43,512 nt of DNA from positions 1 through 43,512 of the forward strand of contig JAIPMN010000550.1 in the NCBI GenBank assembly GCA_020650975.1. The letters are read 5' to 3'. The notes beneath the pieces were generated by a model. It saw nothing but the letters and a program-made list of their open reading frames with translations, made no database searches and was not told the DNA's origin. Shown here one piece after another: positions 32,042 to 43,512 of the stretch (position 1 is the first letter of the stretch; each line of letters opens with the position of its first letter). The translations under genes were made by a program, and so were the position numbers. Source of the stretch: Apostichopus californicus. Its lineage: Eukaryota > Echinodermata > Holothuroidea > Aspidochirotida > Stichopodidae.

Positions 32042-35000
32042 TTTTTCGTGTCTTCTGTCCCCCCCCTCTCATATAGTGTCCTTGATAGGTATAGGCTACT
32101 TGAGTGTCCTTTCTGATCATTTTTGCCTACTGAACTAAACTACTAAACTAAAGTTTTGACAACCACTTCTTAGAAACGGTCAGCTAGCCTAAATTTAGCG
32201 CAAAACAATGAGGTAAACTGATTTGGTCTTTGTGACACTGATTTCAGAGCGGATAAAATTAAGGCGTTTCTCTATATGAAGAAAGGCTGCTCAGCCTATT
32301 TAGAAAGGCTGCTCAAGTAAAGTGATAAACTTAGGCATTACATGTGGAATGGAAAATAGGGAAGGCAGTTAGCTCTGGTTTGTTGGTTAGTAGCAGGGGC
32401 GCAATCACATTTTGTGTGCTCCCCCACCCCACCCACCCACCCCACCCCTTTTAGAAATTTTGGTAAACTTGATGGTGCTAAAATGTAACATGGCGCTATA
32501 TTTGTTAATGTTTGAAGCAATGGTTTCGTTGTTCCGCATAGACATATGCCTATTACATTTTTTATGAACTCTACGCTAAGAATTGTTGAATAGAGCTTCT
32601 CATGTATATGCTCTCTCTACTCAATTAAAAAAAAAGCAAACATACATTTCAAAACATATTTGGCGGTAAGTTATTTTTATTATTATTATCTTTTATTCCA
32701 GTTAAAACCGTTTTCCAGTGCATATATATATCTCATGCTGATACACCAAACCAGAAAAGTTGTGTTTTTATTTTCCGCTCCATTGCCCCCTTCTAAATCT
32801 AGTACAGGCCTAAAACCAAAGAAATGCCACCCGGAAGTGAATTATCTTTAGTAATACCTCAAACTTTACCAGCCAAAAGCGAAATCCACTTGGTTTCCCA
32901 TTACCTCCCACTCCTGATTGCAGAGAAGGTCAACCGTTTCCGTATATGTAGACTAAAGGGCAAAAGGAACGACGTAAATTGCTTACGTATTTCGCCCCTG
33001 TCATCCATATATGCACCCCTAAACGTAAACAAATCAATTGTATTTTGCGCCATCTTCAGTACAAACTTTAAATGTCCGACTTGCATACACTTCATGTGTA
33101 CCGCACATGTGTACACTACACCTAGGCTACAGTACACTAAGTGTTCGCAAAGAATATGAACTTCTTTCACTATATATTCGCTGTACATAGTCGTTCAAGC
33201 AGACCAGCTGTGAAGTTCTTCTTGATACGCTCGGTTCCTGGGATGTGTGACATGGTCACTTCCAATTGAATAACACCGGAACGTAGAATACCAAGGAGAT
33301 TACCTCAAAATAATTTGCGTGGGCTTGGTGGAACTTTCATTTTTGGTGTGAAGCAGTTGTGAACTTTAAAAAGAAACACGAGGGAGTTTTGTTTTATGAA
33401 GAAACGGAAGACATTGGGAAACTTGGTCGGTAGGTTTACATACCTTATACCAGCGAGTCCTCTAAAAGTTAGTCTAACTGTTCAGCATAGTTTTGTGCGT
33501 GCGAAACTTTGGACTTGTTGAAAGTGTTATTCGTGGGATATATGAACTATAACTTGTAAGCCTAGGCGTAAGTTAGTAACTAAGCCTACTTGTACTGTAG
33601 TGTAAGTTGTAGGAGACCAACGATTTAGACAGAATGTGACATTTCGTCTGTTAAGCGTGAGATGGCATTTGTAAAGGAAAAAACAACACGATAAGGAAGT
33701 ATTGGTATTTGTAGGCCTACTAGTACTACTAATTAGTTAGGTCTAGCCTAGGCTGAACGATTTAAATATCTTTGTGAATTTGTGATTGGTAATTTATAAA
33801 TGAGGCCTGTTGTAGACCCATGCCTAGATACAATGTGGATATAGGCCTTGCCTTAATTAGGCTGCTAAGTTGGAGATTAAGTTATTTTGTTATCTTGTAA
33901 TTTAAAAAAATCTAGTCCAGATCATCACATCAGTCAATTTTCTAAGTGTTCGTCTCAAGTCCAGGTAACTGGTGTAGCACCATATCCAGTTTTGTTTGTG
34001 CGCATGAGTTAGAGAATAAAAAGATACGTACGTACCGATTATTCTTGGACATGGACCTTTCATTATGTATTTGTCATATTTATATTGGTAATTAATAACC
34101 ATTGATGTTTCCTTCTTTCACTGAACAAAGTTTAGCTGATTTTATTGAGATTGTTTGAATGAAAATAGCATTAATGGTTATATAGTGACTTTAAACCATG
34201 CTAGCTACAGATATTAGTATGCAACATGTTAACATATATACCACAGTACACTAAGTTTGTGGGTTATACAAAGTTACCGTACACCACTATACTACAACAC
34301 CACTGATATTGATGAAGATTAAGACTTAAGTATTACTGCAGTACAGTATACATACATTTACCATTGTATCTTGTGGCATATGCATCCAATGATATTATAT
34401 ATTCAGTATATATGATACTTCCATGAGGTAACATCTACAGCTTTGAAATATGCACTGTGAATCCAGTGGGGTCACTAAAGATGGGGAGGGTGAGCATGCC
34501 CCCTGAAAAAAATGTTCCATGCCCCCCCTCCCCAAAGAAATTTGCTATAGATCGAGTCTAAAATAAAACAGGCATGCTGATCCACAACTCACTCCTTGAC
34601 TACCTACTGTACAGACTGTAAATGTATGCAAACAGTGTTAGTAAAGCTTGTACATTAAAATTTACTAACGTTCTGGTGAAGATTGTGTTATTTTCACTGC
34701 TGAACTCCCAAGACATTGGATTTATATTGAATTATTTATGAACATGCAATTTGCATAGCATAGAGAGATGCAGAGCACATGTACGCAAATTTGTGTTTAA
34801 ACTTGGTTCAGTGATCCATGCTGTACCTACACACATTTACTTGACAAATGCTTTTGTAAATTTCAAATTCAATATTTAAAGCATGCTGTCAAGGTTATCA
34901 TCTGTTCTGGTGAGACACTGCCTTGTTGATTGTGACTTTTAAATTATTATAGGAATCTATGGGTTGGTGGTCGTGCGTGTACATGTTTGTGTATACTGTG

Positions 35001-35347
35001 GCTTACTTGTGTACATACTGTGGCTTGTATGTTAATACAACATTATGTTACAAACTGGTACAGGATGTTTGTGGTTTTTCTTTATTGTTTTTTGACTTGC
35101 TATTTGGATCCATGCATTCTAGTGAGTACTTAAATCCTGTTGTGTTTTTGGTTTGAAAGATATTGAGGTCAACAGGGTTAAAGACAAGTCTCATATCTTT
35201 GTAAACAAACTGCAAGAGTTTTTACTGGCTTTGAGGAACTTTATATTTAGTTTGTAGAACTGCAACTTAGATACTTTTTAAGAAACCTATTGCATTTTGT
35301 GGAGTTCTCAGGACATTAGGCACAAAATTAATGTATTACACATTTGA
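32042..35347. other. Intergenic or upstream region of gene 2
   Basis: No coding exon is recognised. The region 33160-33430 is somewhat richer in CpG and ends in a donor-like CGgtaggt (33432). It could hold a non-coding first exon of gene 2, but this is weak. A short C/G-rich patch lies at 34468-34530. The rest is AT-rich. Confidence 0.45.
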
Positions 35348-35662
35348 GAGTGGTGGCCAATTGGCTCAGGCATTGGACTTGTGATATCCCAAGGATTGCT
35401 GTGTTGATTCCTGCCTAGTTCATTTCGTTGTGTCTTTGGGCAAGATGCTTTATCTCAATTGCCTCTCTCCACCCAGGGGTTAAGTGGGTACTTGTGAGGT
35501 TACATGTCATTGGACCCAGTATATATCTGCAGCTGCCTGGAGGGATTGTCTCTGGGACAGGTTATCATTGACCAGGGGTACAATATCAAGTCTGTAAAGC
35601 CCTTTGAAACCTATCGCTGGTATTAGCGCTATATAAATCGAATATTATTATTAATATTAATA
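35348..35662 (+). mobile_element. tRNA-type SINE with GCGCTATATAAAT tail
   Basis: The 5' part carries an A-box-like TGGCCAATTGGCTCAGG and a B-box-like GTTGATTCCTG. The 3' end has AGCGCTATATAAAT followed by ATT repeats. That tail type is shared by many SINEs mobilised by L2-like LINEs; this is family knowledge. The exact ends are uncertain. Confidence 0.7.
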
Positions 35663-35758
35663 TATTGTAAACTGTAGCAAACGCTGCTCCACTCCAGGTT
35701 GCACTTCTATAATTTAACAAATAATTTAATTTTTTTTTTAAAAATGACCCTAAGGTTC

Positions 35759-36136
35759 AGTTCAGTTAATATATTTCGCATATTCATAGGCATACAAAAA
35801 CAGTGCAGTAATGGTATATATACAGGATACTAGAAAAAACATAAAATGTTTATCAAAGCTAGTAACCCTAAAGAAAAAGACAGAAAATAACAGAACAAAG
35901 TAAGAGAGAAAAACAAAATGTACAAAACAAAATTGACAATAATATCAATCACGGTACTTGGAAGTTAGATAACTCTTTAGTTGATACATAAATGAAGCAC
36001 ATGATTTGGAATGTCTAATACCAGTTGGGAGATTATTCCATATTTTATAACAGTAATTGTTTAGCAGAAACTTTCCATGTTTCAACATCTGAGGCTCACC
36101 AATGAAAATAGCTGGAATAATTAGTCTCTTACACAC
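35759..36136 (-). pseudogene. LINE 3' end remnant (minus strand)
   Basis: On the minus strand the frame ending at 35945 reads YCYKIWNNLPTGIRHS, then a helix and LKSYLTSKYRD before the stop. The WNNLPxxIR and LKxYL pattern is the usual last block of LINE reverse-transcriptase proteins. The stretch 35759-35944 would be its 3'UTR. Only this end is present. Confidence 0.6.
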
Positions 36137-36343
36137 AGACCATTAGCTCAGTTCCTGAGCTTCAACACAAAACTCAACATTTTGGGTAAAATAGATAGAA
36201 TAGGGGTTTATGGAGGAGAGGGGATGAAAGAATGGAAAGAGGTACAGTATGGTTTTGTGTGATTGTGAGTTCTTAAGAAGAGACATTTGTCCCATGAATT
36301 AATAAATTCAGGTCTTTTAAATATTTCTTTTCTTTTCTTTCAG

Positions 36344-36811
36344 GCCACTTACTGTTCATGTGGACCATAAATTCCAGCCCTCACCATATCGTATTGACCA
36401 GTCGTTTCCAAATTTGATTATTATTATTTTTTGGAAACCATCTTTGCAACATCCTTGTCACAGTATGCCATTTGACTACAGTGTATGTTTGAACTGCCAT
36501 TATCTGCAAAATATTTGAAGAAGTGTCCAGCCAGAATCCATGACCGGCTTTTCAAGGATCAATAAAGGACTTGTTTTCATCTAATCAACAAGAACTTGTC
36601 AGTGTTATAATGAATGACTATGAAAAACATGATGCTCGGTCCTAATCGTTCTACGGCTAAATTCTCCACGCACTCTTTTGCACACATCAATTTTGTCCAA
36701 GCTGGTGATTGCCTGAGCTAGTTTCCATTGTTTTTTTGTTGTTTTTGATGTATACGCTTTCCCCCCCTTCTTCTTAATTAAAAGGGTAAATCAACCCGTA
36801 CTCATCTCAAA
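36344..36811 (+). other. 5'UTR part of the first coding exon of gene 2
   Basis: A strong acceptor (tttcttttcttttctttcag, ending 36343) suggests that this exon begins at 36344. At least one non-coding exon would then lie upstream. Several short upstream ATGs occur. An in-frame stop at 36779-36781 precedes the start codon. If transcription instead starts here, the acceptor is coincidental. Confidence 0.5.
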
Positions 36812-37265
36812 ATGTTTAAAAAAGGAAAGGGCGATAGGGGCAAAAAGAAAATTTCAGAGCCTGCCATGTCATCAAATTCTCCTCTGGGGAAGAAGAACAG
36901 CGCTCCTCCGTCGGTTGGCTATCTGCCGCCGTCCTTTGCTCAATCGCCGTTGAGAAAGGTCAGCGAGGCCCCGGAACACGGTTCCAAGCAATTTCTCAGC
37001 GAGAACGGTAACGCGAGAGAACCGTCCGGGAATCGGAGAAGAGCGGGCGTGGTGGATCACCCCTTTGATGGGATCAAACCATTTACGCCAAAGGAGAATA
37101 ACTTTACCGAGGAGGAGATTGTGAGAATCAAGAGAGATTTGGCATTTGGCACAAGTATGAAAAGATTCTTTCTGAAGAAGAAACCAGAATTAATGGCGTT
37201 TGAGGTTAACATGGAATCCAGGCAACTCATTATGACACAGGCCAAGAATAGGTTGGAGGGTGCCA
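36812..37265 (+). CDS. PLCG: Second PLC gamma gene, exon with N-terminal extension and start of PH domain
   Basis: The start ATG at 36812 is the first after an in-frame TAA. Residues 1-100 are a basic, Ser/Pro-rich extension (MFKKGKGDRGKKK at the start). From about residue 105 the sequence reads IKRDLAFGTSMKRFFLKKKP, then AFEVNMESRQLIM and NRLEGA. This aligns with the GTxMTxFYxKK...FxVxxETRQI...KIEGA start of the PLC gamma N-terminal PH domain. It ends A|gtaag. Human PLCG1 has about 27 residues before its PH, so the extension here is unusually long. The rest of the gene lies beyond the window. Confidence 0.9.
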
Positions 37266-38522
37266 GTAAGTTTTTACATACATTTTTTGGAAATTTAAAA
37301 AAACAAAATCATATTTTAGTTTCTCTAGTACTATTATATACTTAACAACTGTTTAGAAAAATAACAACCGAACCGAATCAGCTGTGTCTAAGTTTTCAGG
37401 ACTCCAGGAACATTCTGTTCATTTGATCAATGTATATTTCATGACATTACTTTTTAATGGCGAATGTGAAGTTAGATCTGTGAAGCAAAATCATGCTATT
37501 TCAATTTACATTAAGGTCTTTTATTTTCCTGAAGTGGGAAGCTAGATGATGTCAACCAGCCATGGAAGGTTATACCTTGAATTACCCAATTTTGTAGTTT
37601 ATTTATAGAGGTGGTCATAATTAACTAACTGTATGGTCTCTTTAATTGTTACAAGCCGAAAAGTACTCTGTAAAATACATATCCTGACATATCCTGTGAG
37701 TCGATTAGATGGTTGCAAGCCTACAGAATTGGGTAGGGACAGGCCAAGTTGCGAGGACTGCACCATTTAATTTACGGGTTTGCAAAATGTGTTGTGTTTA
37801 CCGAAGGAGGCCGTACAAAGCAAGAAAAAAAGAAGAAAAAAAGCATCCTACACCCAGCTTATTGTCGTACCCTTTACCCTGTAGTTCTGCATTTGGACCT
37901 ACACACATGTATGAACCTTTTTACTTCACACTTGGGAGGTGGCATTACCCCCAACAGTACACGTTATTATCTCATCTCCCTACATGTATGTAATGTAATC
38001 AGAATTGTGAGTAAGTGAGTGACTGCGTGGGTGACCGTGTGAGTGTGTTTGAGTGAGCAAAAGTGTCTCCTCCTAGACCATAACTTGGTGGGTACGTGCC
38101 TGACCATGTAAACTTGTGCCTGCGTGTTTGATGATGTCAGAGGTCAAAGGTCAAGAAACCTAAAACTTGGTTTTTAACCTTTTTCTGCTTGTCAACATGT
38201 AGGAAAAAGGCATTAAGCCTCACGATATGTAGAGAATGATGAGACCAATTTTAAAATAGGACAGATTTTGGTGTTTTAAGGTTGGGTTCAAAGGTTAATG
38301 TACAGTAGTTCAGATGTCAAATTGGCCTAAATTGTGTGGAGGAGATGAGATTTGCAACTCCATGGATTACCATCTTGTTGTTATTAATGTCACACTATAC
38401 TTAACTCACTCCCTCGACCCCTCATCCAAACCTGTTGGAAAAACACTTGTTGCCATGGGACCTCGGTTAAGGACATGTTGGACGTGTGTGTTTTTCAACT
38501 CTCCGTTCGTTTTCTCTTACAG
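37266..38522 (+). other. Intron of gene 2
   Basis: The intron contains a GTGAGTGA-type simple repeat (38007-38058) and a perfect AGGTCA-A-AGGTCA pair (38141-38153). A related GGTTCA-A-AGGTTA lies near 38285. No exon is seen. Confidence 0.7.
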
Positions 38523-38672
38523 TTAGAATCTCTGAGATCAAAGAAGTCAGAGAAGGTTGGCTCAGCAAGGAATTCAAGAATTGGCCGGAAGAGAAAGTAT
38601 CCTGCACTGTGAATCTCTGCTTCATTATCTTTTATGGAAGCGAATTCAACTTGAAGAGACTATCACTGGCAG
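38523..38672 (+). CDS. PLCG: Second PLC gamma gene, exon with rest of PH domain
   Basis: The exon completes Ile (A|TT) and reads RISEIKEVREGWLSKEFKNW, then CFIIFYGSEFNLKRLSLA. This matches the DIREIKEIRPG...CFVILYGMEFRLKTLSLQ strands of the PLC gamma N-terminal PH, and is a poorer match to the PLC delta or eta PH. It ends G|gtatg. Phase with the preceding exon is consistent. Confidence 0.93.
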
Positions 38673-40639
38673 GTATGTACCTTCCATTCAAGGCTTTCAT
38701 AAGTGTGCTAACGACTCATTACCATGGACGACTGTATTACAATTTAGTTTCATGATGTACATTAATATACTTTTAAAAAAAATGAGAAAAAACCCCCCAA
38801 AAAACAAAGCAGTCACACTTTATTTCTGGTATAGATAACAAGTATGGTTGAATCTTAGCTATAGTAGACAGTGTCGTTTGATATATACTGTATGCAAATG
38901 TTGCAGTTTTAGATTTATTCGAGATATATGTGCTAAGTCAAAGTGAATTTGTATACAGACAGCTTCAATACCACAGATTACAAATTCCATTCAATTGTAA
39001 AATAAACGATTTGACAGGTTTCAATTTTCGTACAGAGCGTAGGATATATTGACATCATTTTAGAGGAAGAGGCTTGCGGGCATGCTTCCATCTAGAGCTA
39101 TATATATATATATGTCTAAATATTTCTGTCACTCAAATACTGTATCTACATGGTTTGTTGTTTTGAGGAAGTGTGATGTCCACATACCTCATGTAGTGCT
39201 GTATATTTGTCAGATCTTAATTTGTTATTTGTCATGATAAGACTTGATTTAATGTTATTTACAGATGCCACTAATTAAAACATTTCCTGCCTAAAGTTTG
39301 TAATATCTCTCTAAGTTGTATTTACACTGCAACATTTATATGCAAACTTACTCTGTATACAGTACGTACAGCTCATTGAACCTTTTGTGTGCACTTGTAC
39401 TTTGTTTAATGGAAAGGGTTTGACTGTATGATATTAATACACAATGTTATGGAAGAAAAAAAACTCATTCTGTGGTTCACTCAGTTTTCTGTATGACTTT
39501 GAGACTTTACTACAGAAAGGGTGAAGATTACAATTTAGGTATTCTCTTACGAAAATTATCAGCGTCACGATACAGAATGAGTTGGTTTTTCATATCTTTT
39601 TGCTGGTCTGGTTCTTAAGTATATCAAAGCCTTGTTATCATACAGGTCGTAATTATCAGCGATCTGTGTGTGCGTGTCTCATAAGTTAACGCTGCTATAG
39701 TTGTACGTCCTGAGGGAACTGTCGATGGTAGTACCAGTCGGCACTTTTACGATTTGAAGCATTAGAGATGTTTTCCGATCGTTTGAAAAAAGGTTTCTGC
39801 TGGAATGATGGAATCAGGTTAAGATAAGATAACCCAATGCACTTTAACAATAATCAGATTTTTCTGAAAATTCTACTTAGAATCCAGCAGAACCCTTTTT
39901 AAAACGATGGGACCTCAGAGAGTCTCATTGACTACACTGCCATGCGGATACCTTTCTCTTTAATAACAAAAGTTTTCAATTCGGCTATTCCTTGCCACTG
40001 TTGGTGATAATGCACCGACCAAGAGCTAATCATCCTCAAAACTATTGCAAAATCCAAACATTGGCTGTTTTACTTCCAATCACTCATTAAAATAATTTCA
40101 TCCTTTTTGTATCGCCTTCGGGATCCAGCCTTATTCCATGAATTGCAGCACATTTGTTTTCACAGTTTTTCTGTTATTTATATAAATCATACTGATTTTA
40201 TAGCTATTAATTGATACCAGTGAATGGTTCTTTAATTACATAGATTGTCAGCATACATTAAACAGCACTGTAAGGATTAATTGTAAGATGTTAACTTTAA
40301 ATTTTACCGGAAGCAATGTCCATTTATATCGATGGTAAGAATTCCTAAAGCACACCCTGTTGTTGCAGTATACCTTGTTTTCATCATGAAATGATTTTTT
40401 TATTATGATTTTATGGATGAAGTATTTAAATGTATATTCTAGGAATACAGGGGTACTTTAATAGGATCTGATGATGACAGTTTAATTTGTCCTTGTCGAA
40501 ATGTATACAGTATTCGTGTGTTTGCCTATATATGGTTGGAACAGTGCAGAAGTTGAGAGGGGATAGGTAAGCATCAATACGTAAATAAATCAAACAGACG
40601 GGTTTCAACGTTGGTATTTTGAGTTCTTTCTTGTATATT

Positions 40640-40720
40640 AATTACAATAATAATAAATTATATTTATTTAGCGCTTAATACATTTTCCAATGTGCTTTAC
40701 AAAGTAGGAAAGAGACAAAG
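40640..40720 (-). repeat. Possible SINE/LINE tail remnant
   Basis: ATAATAATAAATTATATTTA followed by TTTAGCGC and TGTGCTTTACAAAG resembles the reverse complement of the GCGCTATATAAA tails seen at 35630-35645. Only the end can be seen. Confidence 0.35.
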
Positions 40721-41292
40721 GAATCCAAGGAAAAAGAGAAACTAGGAATCAAACAGAAATGATTTGAGTTATCTCTTGAAAATACAAAGGGAGGGAGAGT
40801 CACGAACGTTCAGTGTATAGTCCGACTTGCCTAATTGGGCAACAGGGCTGCAGAATTTCACAACTGTAACCACCTGCTAAACTTTGCAAATTAATGAAAA
40901 GTGAAAACTATAATGGCTATTAAAAAAGTTTCAAAGATCACATATATAAGCATTTTCCTGAATGACAGCCCACACTACTAACTGTATAGCCCTATATAGG
41001 AGTGGTACAATAACATTTGCTGACAATAAGCTTATATTAGGTAAGACGGAAATGGTGGCTGAATTTCAAGGCCTGACATTTCATTCTGCAGTTGTACAGC
41101 AGTTAGTATACTTGCACCCTGTGTTTGCTTTGCGGTTCATGTATACCGTTTGTTGGTACAGACAGACATTACTTCGTTAGAAAGATATAAGAGTACTTAA
41201 ATGATGTTTCTCCAATGAAAGGCTGGCAACATACACATAGAGCTTGTAGAATTTCACAATCTTTTTGAATGTGAAGGACATAATTATGTGGT

Positions 41293-41343
41293 AAAATGAC
41301 CATGGAAAAGATGCTTGTAAATGACCATGGAAAGATGTTTGTA
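41293..41343. repeat. Short tandem duplication (about 25 bp)
   Basis: AAATGACCATGGAAAAGATG is followed by a near copy, AAATGACCATGGAAAGATG. Confidence 0.8.
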
Positions 41344-41628
41344 CAGACCTGTAGTTAAAACAGAAATAATTGATTTATTTTTTCTTTGCAATTTATTTGC
41401 AATCTTGTGATGTTGTGATGCCTTTGATCCTTAGACTGTCTCTTCATGAAGCAGTTTATAGAGTGACATTCCTTGTTATTATAAGAAAAAATAAGACATT
41501 TTGTTTTTGCAACATTTACTGAATTTTTGTTCACAACATGATATTAACATTTATTATTAATCCTGTGCTTACTCATGGAGAAGAAATAAAACCCGACCAA
41601 TATCTAAGTAATTATTTAAATATGACAG

Positions 41629-41715
41629 AATTCTTTCCAAAAAAAAACTGAATAAAAGAATTCTGAAAAAATGAAAAAAAACTGAAAAAGAATTCTTTCC
41701 AAAAAAAACTGAGAG
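41629..41715. repeat. Short direct repeat, about 62 bp apart
   Basis: GAATTCTTTCCAAAAAAAAA near 41629 recurs near 41691, with an A-rich spacer containing another GAATTC. Confidence 0.8.
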
Positions 41716-43512
41716 CAAATTTTGTGTGGTCATTTTCGGGTCATATCAAGAAAAAATCATGGTATACTGAAGCAAAGTTTGTATTTTCTGTTGTTTTTTT
41801 CTGTTAAAACAGCAACAATGTACTGGCAGACGATATAAACAAATAAAAATAAATATATAAAAAAAATAAAAAATTGAGATAGGGCTCTAGATGACAAAAG
41901 CGAGAATACTATTTTTTTTAAATGTTTTGAAATTTTCGGTCCCCCTTGGAGCTACTTCAGCAATGACTAGAGTTGGAAGTAGGAAGTACAAAAGTGAAAT
42001 TGACAAGGATGTTTAAGGATTGACAATAAACGGATAAACAAAGGCAGAATAACAAACAATAGGAAAATAAACAAAAGAGCAAACTGTTGTGGCTAGGTCT
42101 GTGAACAGAGGACAATGGCCGAAGCATCACAAATTATGTAAATTTTGTAAAACTGCTACTGTGGTGACAGTGGTCCCCAGAAGTCTTCTTTTAACTATGC
42201 AAATTATGTTAATTCGAACATTGTTGCCCTATATCTGCCGAATGTACATTGACAGTGAAATGTTACCCTGTAGACTGTGATCCCAGTGCAAAAGTACTTC
42301 AGCATGCAGGGCAATTAGGAACTGACAATGTTAGAAGGAGGAAGTTTCTCGTACTTTTTACGGGATACCAGCATAATTCAACTTTTTCCGACAGCCGATA
42401 TTTGGATAGTGAGTTTTTAAAAATTTCTTTGAATTACCCAACTTTGTTAAAAGACCATATCAAAGAAATTCAATGTATTTAAATATTATTATTACCTTAA
42501 AATATTACTATGACCCTAACATGCATATATTAATTTCTAAACAAACTGATTGCCGTCGAGAAGGATTATATTCCCTCCTCAGTGTTTATATAGTGATTCT
42601 TAGTTACAGTGCATTTTGTCCTAGTACACAACATTTCCTGCTCATGCAAATTACAGTGTACTACATAGTACATGTACATGTGTGGTGAATAGCAGGGAGT
42701 TATGCAAGAAAACTATATTACCAACTTCAGGAAGTGAAGCTCCTTCAATATGTACTTTTGTGTTTGCTTGTGTTTGCAGATTGAGCTTGCCAGGAAAGCT
42801 TCTTATACTGTATCTCTTTTGTATTCGAAGCTTCTCTGTAGATTATGTCTGGTTTGCGATGAGTATAAACCGATGAAATATTCTGTGCAGACAGTATGCT
42901 ATCTGGGGTTATTTTTATCTAGACAGCATGTTGACCAAAATGTGTTTCCGAGTACCAGTACGTAGTAGTTGCACAGTACCCTTGAATAATAGTAATTAAG
43001 ACCTAAGCTAGCAAGATCATTTGTATATATATGTATGATCAGGGGCAAATTCATGATTATAAAAGGTGGAGGCGTGGCCTTGAAGGTTTTTGAAGCTGGC
43101 CGACCCATATATTTATGTCTGAGGGTCCTCCCCCTACTGATGTGAATGCAGCATTCTGAGGCATATTCAGAACTCTAACTTGAGAGCAGCTCTTAAATTG
43201 TATCAGTTTCTTGCTATATATGTACCTATGACATAAACTTATGTGGAACAATCATGCCATTTAAGTTAACCCAACAAGCAGTTCAAGTACAACAGCGAGT
43301 GTAATTGAGTACAGGATGCCATTGTAAATTATACGAGGCGCTCTCAAGTATTGAGTACAGATCCCTCGTACAGTATATAAGTGGTAAAACGCTTTACCAT
43401 GAACAATGCCTCAGATTCCTTGCATGATCTTTCTTTTTTATGTAGTTTGCTATTCTCTTCCTTAGTGCTAATTCACACATCTCATCTTTATGTATGTATA
43501 TACATATATATA

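Larger units (their letters stand above)
38673..43512 (+). other. Large intron of gene 2 (continues past window)
   Basis: I found no exon for the rest of the PH helix or the EF-hands. A minus-strand SINE/LINE-tail-like stretch (TTTATTTAGCGCTTAATACA near 40664) and short tandem duplications (41293-41343; 41629-41715) are visible. The window ends in a TATA-rich repeat. Confidence 0.65.

Noticed and set aside
33160-33431. Promoter and first non-coding exon of gene 2
   Set aside because: Only a donor-like CGgtaggt and mild CpG content support it; not enough to call a feature.

Overview
This is eukaryotic, intron-rich animal DNA. It has GT-AG introns of 0.1 to 5 kb, abundant microsatellites, SINE and LINE debris, and MITEs. 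Every gene I can support is on the + strand and belongs to one family, phosphoinositide phospholipase C gamma (PLCG). Protein divergence from vertebrate PLCG, the poly-C/poly-G tracts and the intron repeats rich in AGGTCA motifs suggest a marine deuterostome, most likely an echinoderm and possibly a sea cucumber. That assignment is an inference.

Gene 1 (832-20727, 5' end outside the window). Eighteen exons can be placed with consistent splice phases. In order they encode the first half of the split PH domain, the N-SH2, the C-SH2, the linker with the regulatory tyrosine, the SH3, the second half of the split PH, the catalytic Y box, the C2 domain and a coiled-coil tail. With one version of the N-SH2 exon the reading frame is continuous for about 820 codons. 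The PH (N-terminal), EF-hand and X-box exons must lie upstream of base 1.

Main discovery candidate. The second half of the N-SH2 domain is present twice, as two non-identical exons (3406-3606 and 4596-4808) with the same splice phases. They look like mutually exclusive alternative exons. They would swap the specificity side of the N-SH2 (beta-D strand, EF and BG loops) while keeping the shared phosphotyrosine-binding Arg of the preceding exon. Skipping both would create an immediate TGA across the junction.

Intergenic part (20728-36343). It holds a minisatellite with a 42-bp higher-order unit, two copies of a MITE ending in TTAA (a third copy is in a gene 1 intron), a LINE 3' fragment split by a hAT-type MITE with an exact 8-bp target duplication, a tRNA-type SINE and a second LINE tail. 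No other gene is convincing.

Gene 2 (36344 to beyond the window end). It starts with a 5'UTR, a basic N-terminal extension and the N-terminal PH domain of a second PLCG, split over two exons. The 3' end of one PLCG followed by the 5' end of another on the same strand implies a head-to-tail tandem pair, or else an assembly artefact. No further exon of gene 2 is recognisable up to 43512.
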